Source: Orbilia blumenaviensis
Taxonomy: Eukaryota > Ascomycota > Orbiliomycetes > Orbiliales > Orbiliaceae
Reading direction: 5' to 3'
Length of the DNA: 64,000 bases
Assembly (NCBI GenBank): GCA_036872755.1
Contig: JAVHNS010000010.1
Span: forward strand, 620,001 to 684,000
The notes below the pieces were generated by a model. The model saw only the letters and a program-made list of their open reading frames with translations. It made no database searches and was not told the origin of the DNA. Below, in pieces: positions 1 through 11,134 of the stretch. Position numbers and translations under genes: made by a program. Position 1 is the first letter of the stretch; every line of letters begins with the position of its first letter.

Positions 1-3000
1 AGCAAGCCGATTTGAGAATCCCACTTGCCAACTGCGGCTCTCTCCTTCTGTGGTTGCGTTCTGGAGATAATGTTTTCATTCCTATTACGTCGCCATAGTC
101 GCTGATTGTAATCTAAACTTCCAGGCTCGTCCGCTTCTGTTGGTTTCATTTGAGGTTCTCGGAAATACTAAAACATAATTAGGCGATATTAAAACAACGC
201 GTGTAATCGTTTGCAAACGTACCTCTACACTCCATTCAAAGAAAGTGCTCGCAAGGGGGATAGTTGGTGGTTCTTCGTCAGTTCTAGCGACGAAGTTCTT
301 CGGGGTAGGCTGCTTTTTCTTGAAGTATCCACCAAAAATTCCGCCATCCCCAGCCCGCTCCCCAGGCAGCCTCTTATCACCAGGAACCTGCCTTCCGTTT
401 GGCATGAGTTTATTTGGTACCTTGTCCATAGGAGTGAGATCGCCCCCACCAAGAGCCAGATTCTTTAAAGAAGTTGCAATACTGAAAGTTCTCTTGAATG
501 TGCTTGAAAAGTACCCATCGGCCGCTGTGATATTAGGCGAAACCGGTGCTGATTTGCTGGCTTGAAGTTCCGCTTGGGCGAGCGACAGTTCTCTCGGAGC
601 ACGGATTCTCAACTTAGAGATCTCATCGATGATTTCTTGAGTCGGCTCTCCTAGCGGGGAGAGTAGTAGAGCTCGGTGAATGTAATCAACAATGACCGTT
701 GCATTTTCCGCAACTTCGATGTAGGGGTCAGCGGACAGCATCATAGTTGTTTTCCAAACACTCGAGTATATCGTCTTCTCTGAGATACCATCGATTCTAT
801 CACGAAGGCTAACGTGGCCCTTCATGTGAGCAAGCTCGCCTCTCAAGAACTCGAACGCAGCGACGAGGAATTTGCTCTCATATCTCTTGATATAGACTGA
901 TAAGAATACTGCAAGCTCTTTTCTGACCATGCTACTACCATCCCCAGTAATGTGGATGGCGGCAGCAGCCATCTCGGCCTCGTATGCAGCAATCTTCCCC
1001 GATTCATTGTCAGGAGTGCCGATCAAAGTCGAGATTGCGTACAGAGCTGCAGTTCGAACTTCTGGAACTGGGTCTACGAGCATCGAGCAAAGCTTCAAGT
1101 GAGCGTCCTCCTTGTATCCTAACCATTTAGCTTCTGGGTATTCGTTCCAAAGCTGAGAAATGCATAGACAAGCCCACTGTCTTAAGAGCGGGTTCTCTGG
1201 CTCATTGAAATGCGCGAGGCATGATTGTAAAACACCGGGGTTAATGCAGACAACCTGGCCTTGGTGGAACCCTCTGCAAAATATACTGAGAATAAAAGCA
1301 CACATTGCTCGGTGTTCAGAAGCATTCTGGATAGGAATACCGGAGTTTGGCGTAAGGATCTGTGTAAAGTAGCTGTATCCGTTGTCCTTCAACAAATCGA
1401 TCTGACACGATGGATCCACTGCCAAAAGCCTAGCCCAGATGAATACCATAACTGGCTTCAATTCTGCAGCAGCTGATTGTAAAAGCTTAAGGACGTAGGG
1501 GAAAATCCCGATACTAAGGGCTAAGTTGACTGCCCACGGCCCAAGGTCTAGAAATTTTGACAGAAGGATCAAAGCCCGCAACCGATGAACCTGACTCAGT
1601 AGAACTTGCAAGACTATTGGAAGTTGATCTGGGGGTCTTCGATTCGCAGTGCCTTGAGTTAGATAGACTTCAAAGGCTGTTAGCTGCTCGGAAAAGAAAG
1701 AGGAATGGAGATATTCAAAGGCTGGTCCGCCATCCGCCGCCTTCAGCAATTGGGGGAGTTGAGATAGAACTGTCTCCACTGCTAAATCCCATGACTGCCA
1801 GAGCGGATGGTGGTGGGTGCTGGGCAGCGCCGGACAAGAGACAGGGTGGCACTTGTACACTCTCATTATCCGCTGCGCAAGGAGGAAATTCCTGAATAAG
1901 GCTGCGACCATCAAATCCTGTCGGAACAGTTTCTTAAAAAGTGGTCGTGGTAGAGTATTCCAAGCGATAGTATCAGTGATTGCGGTAAATATCCAGTTCA
2001 GCTCTCCTAGGGGAGTTCTTCTCTCCTGAAGCCTTCCTGGTATTTTAAGCGCCATATCAAGGGTAACTGGTGATGGCAGCGGATTCTGAAGAACGTAAAA
2101 TCGGATGGCTATTTCGATTGGGGTAGTTAAACAGCAAGTGAAAAGGTCGGCAGGAAGGTCAGGATTCATCGGCAAAGTCTCTTTAGGGCCACACGCCGCC
2201 AGTTGGATGCAGTCAGAGTATGAAACGGTCGAACCCGGTTCTTTGGCCGGGTTGTCACGGTTCTCCTGCTCATGCTTCTCAACGAATCTATTAAAATTCG
2301 CGACAATGTTCCCTGCATCACTACAGTCGTATACAAACAAGCTAGGCGCACCCAGCCAGCTTTGTAGATCGTATAACGAGATTGGTATGTATTGCGTATA
2401 GTTCTTATTGAAAACCCAGATCTCTCCGCTGCTTGTAGGTTTCGGTACTCCATGGCCGTTATAGTGGAAAAGTATGCGTTCGTCCTTCGCATTCCGACGC
2501 AAAGAGCAGCAAAACTTTTTTGTCTCCTCGACAGATGGGTCTAGATACTGCTTATAACGCGTCCGAATGCTCAAGGTTTCATACTGTGACTGGAGATTCT
2601 TGCCAATCATCTCCAATGCCTTAGGACTCGGATGAGAACCAGTGTCTACCCAACATTCTAGTTTAGCACATGGATTTGTTTTCGTAACATCTGTGTGAAA
2701 GCATATATTAGTAGGTTCCCAATTTGAGATAGAGATTTAGGATCTAACCGGGTGGGTCAACGCCTATGTTTAAGCAAAGCACTAAGGCGGCAGAAACCGT
2801 CTTGAGCCTGTCCTTCATCCTCCATTCCTGAACAAAAGCTGCATCCGTGTACCTCGGTTTTCCACCCGTGTCGTGCCTCTTGTCGTTGTAATACATGTAG
2901 AACGCTTGCTCCAGCAATGCAAGATATTCCTCAGAGTTGTATTGCTCGGCGAACCCATGCCTCACTGCAAGATGGTCTCCTGGTAGAGAATCATCTTCAA

Positions 3001-3505
3001 TCCAGCTCTCATCTAGATCTGGGGGATTTATGTCAGATATATCGGGCAGTATCCTAGATCTCCTGGGCAGAGTCCCGTTTCGTAAAGCAACACTTCCTAG
3101 ACTACCATTTCCGATAGCACCGTTTCGTCCGTTGAGAATTGCACCAACCGATTTCCTTTTCAAGAGTTGTTGGCCAGGACTTCCCTCGCCATCAGAATCG
3201 CCGCTATGATCAGGTGTCGAGTTTGAGGCGGCAGGGCTATCTTTAGAAGGGTTGAGAACCAAAGGCGCCGCCATACTCCGTCGCCGTATGGACCCAGCGT
3301 CAGGGCCGTTTCTCCTAATTTCAGATGTTCTTCGAGTCGCGGGATCTTCGTAATGGCCATTTGTCAGCCGACCGTTGCCGTTAACGTTGCCGTTAATGTT
3401 GCCGTTAATATTGCCGTTGACATGACCGTTCGAATGGTATTGGCTCGATTGTCTTCGCTCCGGAGCGGCCGGCGTCGAGCCATTTGGTCGCTGGAGGGCA
3501 GTCAT
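1..3505 (-). CDS. KOG1: Raptor/Kog1 (TORC1 scaffold subunit), 3' end off the window
   Basis: This is the regulatory-associated protein of TOR, which presents substrates to the TOR kinase in TORC1. I see three exons on the minus strand: 3505-2749, 2690-223 and 167 to beyond base 1, with introns 2691-2748 and 168-222. Both joins restore continuous Raptor sequence: DPPDVTKTNPCAKLECW across the first, and EWSVEYFREPQMKPTEADE across the second. The Raptor N-terminal caspase-like domain carries HYNGHGVPKP and the YDCSDAG segment, and HEAT-type repeats follow. The C-terminal WD40 propeller lies outside the window, so about 1130 residues are visible. The first 120 residues are low complexity and include an Asn-Gly repeat, then Ser/Arg-rich sequence typical of fungal Kog1 N-termini. 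I chose the first ATG of the long open exon, since no upstream in-frame coding is evident. Identity is very secure; the exact start is less so. Confidence 0.96.
3374..3425. repeat. Asn-Gly coding minisatellite in KOG1
   Basis: Near-perfect 12-base units (GTTAATGTTGCC-like on the plus strand) repeat about four times. On the minus strand they encode alternating Asn-Gly with Val/Ile in the Raptor N-terminal tail. Confidence 0.8.
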
Positions 3506-4626
3506 CGCGGATGGCGTGGTGAATGTTTGAAGAGGTGGGAGCAGGCAGTGCTACTCCCGGATTTTCAGGTTGTATATAGTTGCGTTTGATAGAGTTTCGA
3601 GATCTGGGACGATTTTCGGCCGGTGGGGACGGAAAAGCCTAATAGCGCCAGAACATGATGTTCCAAATGATCAAGTTTCGCTTAGCCGCGTAGCTAAGTG
3701 CTTGACTAGGTTGCCGGTTGGGAGTTGTCTGCCGGTAGCAGACTGGTGCAGACTCCGACGGGACTCGATCGGATTTTTGGATGAAGAGGCGCAGGTGAGT
3801 CGCAGGTACGCTCCGGTTACCCTGCAGCGGTTATAGACGGGAGGGGATGGCAGGAAGTGTCGTCGGGAGTTTGGGAGGTTCGGGCGATGGATGGATGGTG
3901 ACGAGGTTGTTGCTAAAGTACGAAGTCTTGCAAGTTTTAAATCGAGGAAGAGAATGTGTGGCTGAAAAGGAGCTCGCGTACCAAAAAATGCGGCTCGCTC
4001 TGGCTATGGTGACCTGTCTACGCATCGAATCCTAGCACGGCCAAGGACAGGCAGTCCTGCCGGATCCTGACTAAGGCGGTCAATTATATCGCTCTTGCAT
4101 GGTACACCGGTTCCAGCGATGACGATGGGCGAGCATAAGTATACCAGTAGTGTATACTGACTAAGGTGTGGTGGCCACCTCCTTCGTCACCCACCCGGCC
4201 GCCCGCCAGTGGAAAGCGTCCAAATGGCTTCTGGTGTGAAGCATCATAGGTCCTTTGTACGCCCATGTGATTGCATTTAGCATTTGTGCAACGGCCAACC
4301 CTGGCAGTCGGATTAAATGGCCCCGGAAGAGGAATCCTGTTGTGGAAGAACCGGAAAACCTTTTTAGAAGGCATGCACAGAAGTAATATATTTTTTTACA
4401 TTTAAATATCCAAAAGCATATACACAGTTGATTGCAAAAGACAGCTATTTCGCTCTCAAAGTACAACCGGCAGTTGGCTATGGCACTACGATTTCGTATT
4501 GAATTCGCTTTTTAATAAACGAAATAGAAGACGATTGAATCATAGGTTTGTTTGCCAAAAAGTTATACTGCCAATCAATACCGACTCAGTTCACCTGACT
4601 CCTCCCGCCGTCTATATGGAAGACAT
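3506..4626. other. Intergenic, KOG1 upstream region
   Basis: About 1.1 kb between the KOG1 start and the stop of the small minus-strand gene. It should hold the KOG1 promoter and 5' UTR plus the 3' UTR of the neighbour. Only short, compositionally unremarkable open frames occur and none resembles a protein I know. Confidence 0.6.
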
Positions 4627-5183
4627 CTACCAGTCTTCCTTACCGAACTTGTTGAACTTGTCGTGGAGGTTCTATTCCACTATTAGCATATACCCTTCCA
4701 TATCATTCTCCATACACCCAGAACAGTTCAATCTCTCACCTTCGGTAGGTTAACCTCTGCGATGATGACAGAGTGCAACGCCGATGGCGCCTCCTTTGGT
4801 GCCTGGCTCGGGTCTCCATGAGGATGGTACTTGTACTTGTACTTGGCATTCGGGTCATCGGAGTGCCATGGCATAGACTCTCGGGGTTGGGCGACAGCTT
4901 CGTGAGAACTGGCAGTAGTGGGCTTGCTGGCTGTATAAATTCGGAAGTGATATTAGACTCAATAGACCCCAATGAAAAAACTCCAGCGGTCATGTGTCCG
5001 TACCAAAGTAGTATCCAGCAGCACCGAGAATACCGGTCATAATAGCGCCTAGAACCTGCAATTCATCCATCCTGCATTAGCCGTTAGACCTCGGTCATTG
5101 GCCGTTTCAAGTCTCCTCACATATAATTCTGGATCCCTCTTAGCACCCTGCTTGAGGACAGCAGATCCCGCTTTCGAAGCCAT
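4627..5183 (-). CDS. Small conserved fungal protein with one membrane segment
   Basis: Four tiny exons on the minus strand, 5183-5121, 5055-5004, 4930-4740 and 4671-4627, give 116 residues. All joins are in phase at GT/AG sites. The N-terminus is short and basic (MASKAGSAVLKQGAKRDPELY). A single hydrophobic segment follows at about residues 22-39 (VLGAIMTGILGAAGYYF), then a soluble tail with MPWHSDDPNAKYKYKYHP, APSALHSVIIAEVNLP and the C-terminal NLHDKFNKFGKEDW. This layout, with a basic N-terminus, one transmembrane helix and a tail, matches small fungal proteins I recall as conserved hypotheticals and looks mitochondrial or ER-anchored; localisation is inference. An in-frame ATG at 5243 would add 20 residues. 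I prefer 5183 because homologues begin MASK-like. The start is only 260 bp from the divergent DUF1989 gene, suggesting a shared promoter. Confidence 0.8.
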
Positions 5184-5443
5184 TGTTTCTGTGTATAGGT
5201 CGTCTAAGGTAACGATCGGGTTTGGAGGGTTTTCGAAGGTCAATTGCTGGAGATAGTTGAAGTTAAGGTTGCTTTGGGTGGCCTGACAAGAAGAGCATTC
5301 GATGATGAAACATTCCCGACGCCAAGACCGACTTCACTTATCCAACAGCCAACACATATCGGACATCAGGATGTCTAATCCAATTGCAAGCATCCGATAT
5401 AATCCAGATTATTAATACTCGCCTCACTCGCGATAGGTTCAAT
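5184..5443. promoter_or_regulatory. Divergent promoter region
   Basis: A 260-bp stretch separates two outward-facing starts, the small membrane protein on minus and the DUF1989 gene on plus. It must contain both core promoters. No TATA box stands out. Confidence 0.5.
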
Positions 5444-6643
5444 ATGGGGCAAGAAAAAGAGCCGCAGCCGGCATACCTAGCTTCCCCAGGCTCAATCCTT
5501 CACGTGGACAAAGATTTCTATGCAGCTATCTCTTCGGCCCCCCGCACCATAAAATCTGAAGTCACAATACCACCCCGCTGCGCCAAAGCTTTCAATGTCC
5601 CCGCAACCCATATTGTTCGCTTTACAACACCATCGGGCCCACAGGTTGGGGATTTAAATATCTGGAACGCTCATAACCCACGAGAAAGATTTTGGGCTTC
5701 CAGAACACGACAGTTACAAGCAAGTCATGTGACTACATACGATAGGCTATGGAGCTGTTTACCATTTTTACGGCCTATGGTGACAATAATTGGTGATTCT
5801 TTAAGCGATTTTGGGGTTTCAAAATGGGGCGGAAGGTGTCATGACCTCCTCGGTAGGTCTTATTCCCCCACACACAATTTCAGTCTTTCCACTACCTTAA
5901 GGACATCTATATTGGTAGATACCAAAAATATGCTTTGTTTTCCAGCCTAATCCATAACCTTCGGGTCCTTTATTAGAAATATTTTCTTCTTATAAATAAT
6001 CTTTTTATTGTATTTTATTTTAAGCGATACTTTCGTCGAAGTATTGGGCTAACAGACTACCCAAGGAACTCGGTGTGATCCCTATGTAAATAAAATGCTT
6101 ACGGGGGATGACTACGATTTTCACTGCCATTCAAACCTCGTCCGATCGGTTGTTCCATTCGGCCTGGCGTAAGTCTCAGCTTTAAAGCTCCAGTTTTCTG
6201 GTCATTTAAATTACAACTGACTAACCTCTAACAGAGAATCAGATGTCCATGATGTCCTTAATATTTTCCAAGTTACCGGCCTCAACAGCGAGGGAAAATA
6301 CTTTATGGAGGCATCACCCGCCAAACCTGGTGACTTCATTGAGTTCTTTGCAGAGCAGGATTTACTTATGGCATTGAGTACATGTCCTGGAGGTGATTTA
6401 TCAAGGTGGGGGTGGGGCGAAGGAAGCGCTAGCGACGATCAAGACGGAAAGCAGAGTATGTTGGATTGCTGCAGAGAAATTAAAGTTGAGATATTTGAAA
6501 TCGATGAGGAAGTGAGAGCAGAGATTTTGAAAAGGTGGAAAGCGCCTAAGAAGCCTAGGTATAATGGTCTACATGGTATCAATATACCAGGAGGAGAGGG
6601 TATAGCCTCAGTTACTATGCGGACAGCCGCAGGTGATACCTAA
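5444..6643 (+). CDS. DUF1989 / urea carboxylase-associated family protein
   Basis: Three exons, 5444-5852, 6066-6168 and 6235-6643, encode about 306 residues. The family is recognised from IPPRCAKAFNVPATHIVRF, GDLNIWNAHNPRERFWASRT, IIGDSLSDFGVSKWGGRCHD, the spliced GTRCDPYVNKML, DDYDFHCHSNLVRSVVPFGL and the EFFAEQDLLMALSTCPGGDLS block. The conserved Cys/His residues in CHSN and the GGRCHDLLGTRCDPYVN block resemble a metal site. Members are associated with bacterial urea carboxylase operons and occur widely in fungi; the exact reaction is not established, so I assign none. The first intron is 213 nt, long for this genome, but only acceptor 6065 restores GTRCDPYVN; the upstream acceptor at 6055 puts a stop in frame. 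An ATG at 5384 in the same frame could extend the N-terminus by 20 residues. Confidence 0.88.
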
Positions 6644-6785
6644 GCTAGCAAGCCTGGCTAATATTTTTAAGGACGACCGGTCCTTCTAAGATAATAGTAC
6701 ATGGGTAGCAGTATTTGTACAAATTTAGGACCGCCTGGTCTCAGGGGACAGCCACAAAAGCTAACCATACGGTCAGAGCCATCGT

Positions 6786-8518
6786 TCACTCCTCACTGCG
6801 GTCCTCCGGACTTTGGCAATGAGGCTGACTGTGCGCATACTTCTCGTGCGCATTAACAGCAATATTTTCTACCATTGCGGACCACCACTCCTCGCTGCCA
6901 TATTTCCAGAGTTCCTCCATAACAAGAACTAACTTTAGCGCTTCCAGGAAGGAGTTTGAGCCGCCAATAGACCAAGGGCCGCCAACAACCTTTAGAGCCA
7001 ACCCCAGATAAGTCAGCATAACAATGCTTATAGATAACTTTTAAAGGTATTTAATGGTGTAGAACATACGTAGTTACCCCGATCATCTTCATATATTAAG
7101 TTCAATTCCCACCTATGACCAATGACCACCAGGGCCGGGACACATGGCAGTATTTTTTTACTGGCACCAAGAAATCTTCCCTTTTCCAAGATAGCAACAG
7201 CCCCCATGCCGGCATGCATCTGCGCCTCTTGCCAATCACCAGCTTCGCACGTCGACCTTACAACAGCAAAAGATGGGCAGAAACGTGATACAGGATCCCA
7301 GAGAGGACTTAGGTTGAAGTCTTCTGGGAGATCTCCTGATGTACACTGTTCCCTTAGTTTCTTCAGCGGCGACTGCGGGTATGAAAAATTTGCCTCTAAC
7401 ATGAAATTTACTTCGATGTCAAGTACGGAGTCTAGATATGCTGCTTCAAAGTAGCTCTCTTCTCCCCTATTTATGTCAAATATAAGAGTTAGTACTGCCT
7501 AGCCGGCTAGCCCTAAAGATTTTGAGGAGTGTATATCTCACGTGCACATATACATCCGCTTGACATGGAGCTTGCGGATAGGTCTTTCGAATAGCTGCCT
7601 TCTTACTACCCCGTTTAAAATACAATTCACAAGCTCACTCCATGGCTGTTCGTCAGCGTTAAGTATAAGCAAATCTGTGCTCATCTGAACAATTCGTTTA
7701 ACTTGCAACAGAAGCGAGTTAGTGTCACCATCAACGCTATCCGCATCTGAAAATATCCAATTAGGTAAAATTGTATCCAAATATTCGTTTTCTAATTCTT
7801 CCTATATATCCTGTTAGCATTTCAACCGATGAAACAAGCAACATGCAACATAAACCATTGTAAGTACCTTTATGCACCTTGGAAGACACCCCTGCGCCAA
7901 GTTATCCGGGCTGGTCCGTTTTAGGAATTCTTTGACACCTACAGGCAAGGGTCCCGTGATAGCTTGATTGCAGTGCGAAAATAAAATTGGTGGGTAGGAG
8001 TGCCGAAGTTGAAGGCGTGCATCAGCAATCCCAACTGATGTCTCGGTCTCATCGGAGTTAATATCAGAGGAAACTGAAGCTTCTGTACTCTTGCTATGCG
8101 ATATTGAACTTATGTCATCCTTCCCGGAAGATGTTTTCTGCACACTCGGCAAACTTCCAGCGTCGCTCCTGTGTATTTCAAAATCTGCCAAGCTCTTTGC
8201 TGCCTTTTTTAAGTCCACCGTTACTAGAGGAATTTGAGGGCGCTGTTTTATTCCTGGTTGGGAAGAAAGGGTCTTTTGCTGCAAGTTTTGAAACTTTGGC
8301 AGGTTTAGAGGGTAGTTGGGAACGGTGGTGGGTAGGTCCGATAACCACTGAAGGACATCAGGTGTAGACTTCAGGGTTAAATCCCCATCGACCTCGCCAG
8401 TTTCCAATCTAATCCGTTTTTTTTGTACAGTTGGAGACAGGGAATCTGCAGAACTACCCCCAGATACACGCCTAGATGAAGAGGTCGATCTCGAGCGTTT
8501 GCGCGCGGCCGTAATCAT
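6786..8518 (-). CDS. Fungal PD-(D/E)XK nuclease-like protein, copy 1 (degenerate ExK motif)
   Basis: Four exons on minus, 8518-7868, 7801-7542, 7466-7070 and 6989-6786, encode 503 residues, all joining in phase. Architecture matches the fungus-specific PD-(D/E)XK-like family (PF20516 type). It has a Ser/Arg/Lys-rich N-terminal tail with nuclear-signal-like runs (RKRSRSTSSSRR, QKKRIRLE). Next come a conserved linker ending in LAQGCLPRCIK, a helical segment and the beta core (LDSVLDIEVNFM, then FAVVRSTCEAGDWQEAQ). It ends with the PCVPALVVIGHRWELNLIYE and MEELWKYGSEEWW blocks. The position that is E-V-K in the paralogue at 13.2-14.5 kb is R374-S-T376 here, so the catalytic acid and lysine are absent. 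It is probably an inactive or repurposed nuclease fold; role unknown. It is convergent with the DUF1989 gene, stops 142 bp apart. Confidence 0.75.
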
Positions 8519-8986
8519 GGTAAGCAGGTTTGTCTAACAGGGGAAGAGGATAAGGGCTCCAGAGCTCCTAGGCTTAACGGGAAGGCGGGTGGCCTTCAAA
8601 CTTCGGGTATCAAAGAAAGATGCTCTGATGCAGCACAGCTCCGGCGCGGCACTAGCCAAGTAGGGACATCAAGCAAGCCAATTTCATGCACCGGCCACGC
8701 GTTGAGGTTGGGTTGTTTGTCTTCTGTTACACAAGGCTCGACAAACAAACCCATTGACAGGGTAACTCGTTGATTATTGCTCAATCCGGTAATTCTAGAG
8801 AAAAACAAAGTGTGGTATTTTTAATGTTCTGAAATTGTTTCTAAGACGATCGTATCACGATTGTATCACGTACGTGCACCGTATGACATTCTGCGTCTGA
8901 ACTCATACTTAACTCATTGCACACATGAGTTCGAATAACATCAATCGTAATCAGCTGCCCGTCGCAGTTACTAGCATACTAGATAA
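8519..8986. other. Intergenic between two minus-strand accessory genes
   Basis: Contains a short open frame (8808-8596, minus) with no recognisable domain, splice continuity or codon pattern. Presumably it holds the promoter of the PD-(D/E)XK-like gene and the 3' UTR of the orphan gene. Confidence 0.5.
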
Positions 8987-9957
8987 TCAAGGGCCTTGGT
9001 TAGGCGAAGCTCTGAGCCTTTCTAGCTTTCTCGAGTGCACCTTCTTCAATTTCAGACCGATAGCCCGAGCAATATTTTCGAGACACCTAAGATAATGGGA
9101 CGCAATGACATTGGAAATAAGTTCCAGCCGCCGGTATTGTTCTTCCGACTCCTCAGCTGTCTGATCCAACACCCAAACATCAAGCTCGTAAAAACCCAAT
9201 AGGTATATAACCCTCTCGACTACGCCCCTCGTATTCATTACATTAGAGCTCAAGCACTTCTACCTCGAATATACAGGTACTTGAAACTTACCACTCATCC
9301 TCAAAAACTCTGCAACGGTTCCAGGAAAGTATTCGGGCATTTCTGGTATGGGAAGACTCCTTCCATCCCGTGAAAATTGTAAAACAGGAAAGATTTGACA
9401 TGTGCCCCTCGATGCAACCCTATTTGCGGAGTGGGCTATTATCTCCCGTTCCATCAGACTCATGATTTGTGCCGACCTTGCATAATGATCAGGGGAGGCA
9501 ACAGGTTGTGGACTTTGGACCTCGAAGGGGTCGTGATGGATCAATGGGTGAACCATCTTTGCAAAATGGCCGGCAATCCCGTTGCACGCTAATTATAGGA
9601 ATAATTAATAGACTAGATGACCGAGAAACTAAAGTAGTTGAGAAGTAAAGCTTATTCGCGAAGGGTTATTGAGATGCAGGTTTACGGTTTAGTTAGCGTT
9701 GGCACGTCCCAAGAATCGAATCAGGGGGTGCCGACTTGAGTGTTGGAAATTTACTCGGAGTTCGCCCTCCAACGCAATTACAAGGGTCTATCCTCGACGA
9801 TGTTACAACGACGATTTCTATTTTCGCACTCTGACTTCATAGCTTAGGTAGATCTATAGACTAATGCGAAATATATAGAAGCACATACAGAGAGAGCATG
9901 CAGCAAAAGTAGATGGACCACACAATACTTACTTGACGGGTTGAAGTTTTCGAGCAT
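8987..9957 (-). CDS. Orphan 184-aa protein, three exons
   Basis: I do not recognise this protein. Exons 9957-9933, 9588-9292 and 9219-8987 on minus join in phase at GTAAGT donors and TAG acceptors and give 184 residues without stops. The first exon encodes only MLENFNPS plus one base. Exon 2 carries MVHPLIHHDPFEVQSP and a FPGTVAEFLRM segment. Exon 3 is helical, with RVIYLLGFYELDVWVLDQ and a basic C-terminus (LKLKKVHSRKLERLRA). The EFLRM-type helix and amphipathic C-terminus suggest a DNA- or protein-interaction module, but that is speculation. The first intron would be 344 nt, so a short upstream exon or a different start is possible. The gene sits between the two PD-(D/E)XK-like copies. It is supported by codon-like composition and splice consistency only. 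Confidence 0.5.
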
Positions 9958-11134
9958 AATTCTACAAATTTTACCGATTGCAACTCCAATTTCAAAACAT
10001 AACGAGCCAATGGGTCGAACAAATTATTTTTCTCGGTACTAAGCTTAAGTATTTTCTGAATTATCTAACTAGCCAACCCGCTTTCCCGATAATTAATGCC
10101 AAGAAACGGATTGGGACCATATTCGAGTCCGGGAACCAAGTTTATAAAACTCGGTAACTCACGCACACCCAGATATCATATTATGAGGTTTTACGTATTC
10201 ACATCTACGCACGGATCTTACCTCACAGCCACCAGGTACCCACTGAAATTACATTCGCCCTTAGCGTGGATGTCGACGTCCCGCGTGGAAGGACGGTGGG
10301 ACTTCGAGAAACGTCCGGGCTCAGCTGCACGTAGCTGCGGCTGCACGCCGCCCAAGTTACGTCGTTGGGGGTGCATGAATGACAGACGAGCCAATATCAA
10401 AGAGGCTGGCTTTAGGAAAAATATAACCCGAGGCACAAACCAATTCGTAGTGTTACGGAAGCTACTGCATTGAACTTTTACGTACTGAGTCAAGAGAAAG
10501 CCGCAATTATGTTCGACGTACCTCTCAACAGTCTACGTATACACTTGGTATCGATCGTTGGGTACCGGATCTCTCCCTTTTATTCTAAAAAAAGATTCGT
10601 CGGGACATTTCCCCAGTCGGGCCCCCAGCTTTGGGATTTTTTAGTTTAGTCTACAGGGAGCCTCATACCCCGGACAAAAAGCTAACCACGCGAGACGGCT
10701 TTCTCCATGGGCCCAGACCACACATAATTTACTAATCGCGAAAAGTGCGTACGTACATATACGTATTATCTACGGTCCAGTAGGTCGATGCACAAGAGTC
10801 TCATAAGTCAACCTCCACCGAATACAAACAAATTGTAGAAGCCAGTTAGGGCGAAGGCGGTATTATCATTATGTTGGCTTCAACAAAATCGTGGAAATTA
10901 CCGATCAATTCATAAGAGGAAACGACGAAACTTCACAAGGCTTATGATAGTATACCAATATAGAAAGTAGTGCAATCAAATTGTATAAAACGGCGACAAT
11001 GTCCCCTCGATATCATTACCTTCACTCCTCACCCACTGCAACTTCAAGTTATAGTAACTACAAACTTGAAAGCTTCCAGGTCCTGTCTTAACGTCTTCGC
11101 TTCAAGGCTTTCTTCGGCATTCAAATTTTCGACA
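9958..11134. other. Intergenic, upstream of the Thr-rich secreted protein gene
   Basis: About 1.2 kb. The longest open frame (10096-10473, plus) is Arg/Ser/Pro-mixed without domains or introns and looks fortuitous. A TATAAAA box lies near its right end. Confidence 0.5.
10984..10990 (+). promoter_or_regulatory. TATA box of the Thr-rich secreted protein gene
   Basis: TATAAAA about 145 bp upstream of the ATG at 11135, followed by a CT-rich leader. Confidence 0.5.

Noticed and set aside
9714..9780. tRNA-like segment on minus with complementary ends GCGTTGG/CCAACGC and GATTCGATTC
   Set aside because: There is no A box and no anticodon arm at the right spacing; it also falls within the first intron of the orphan gene.
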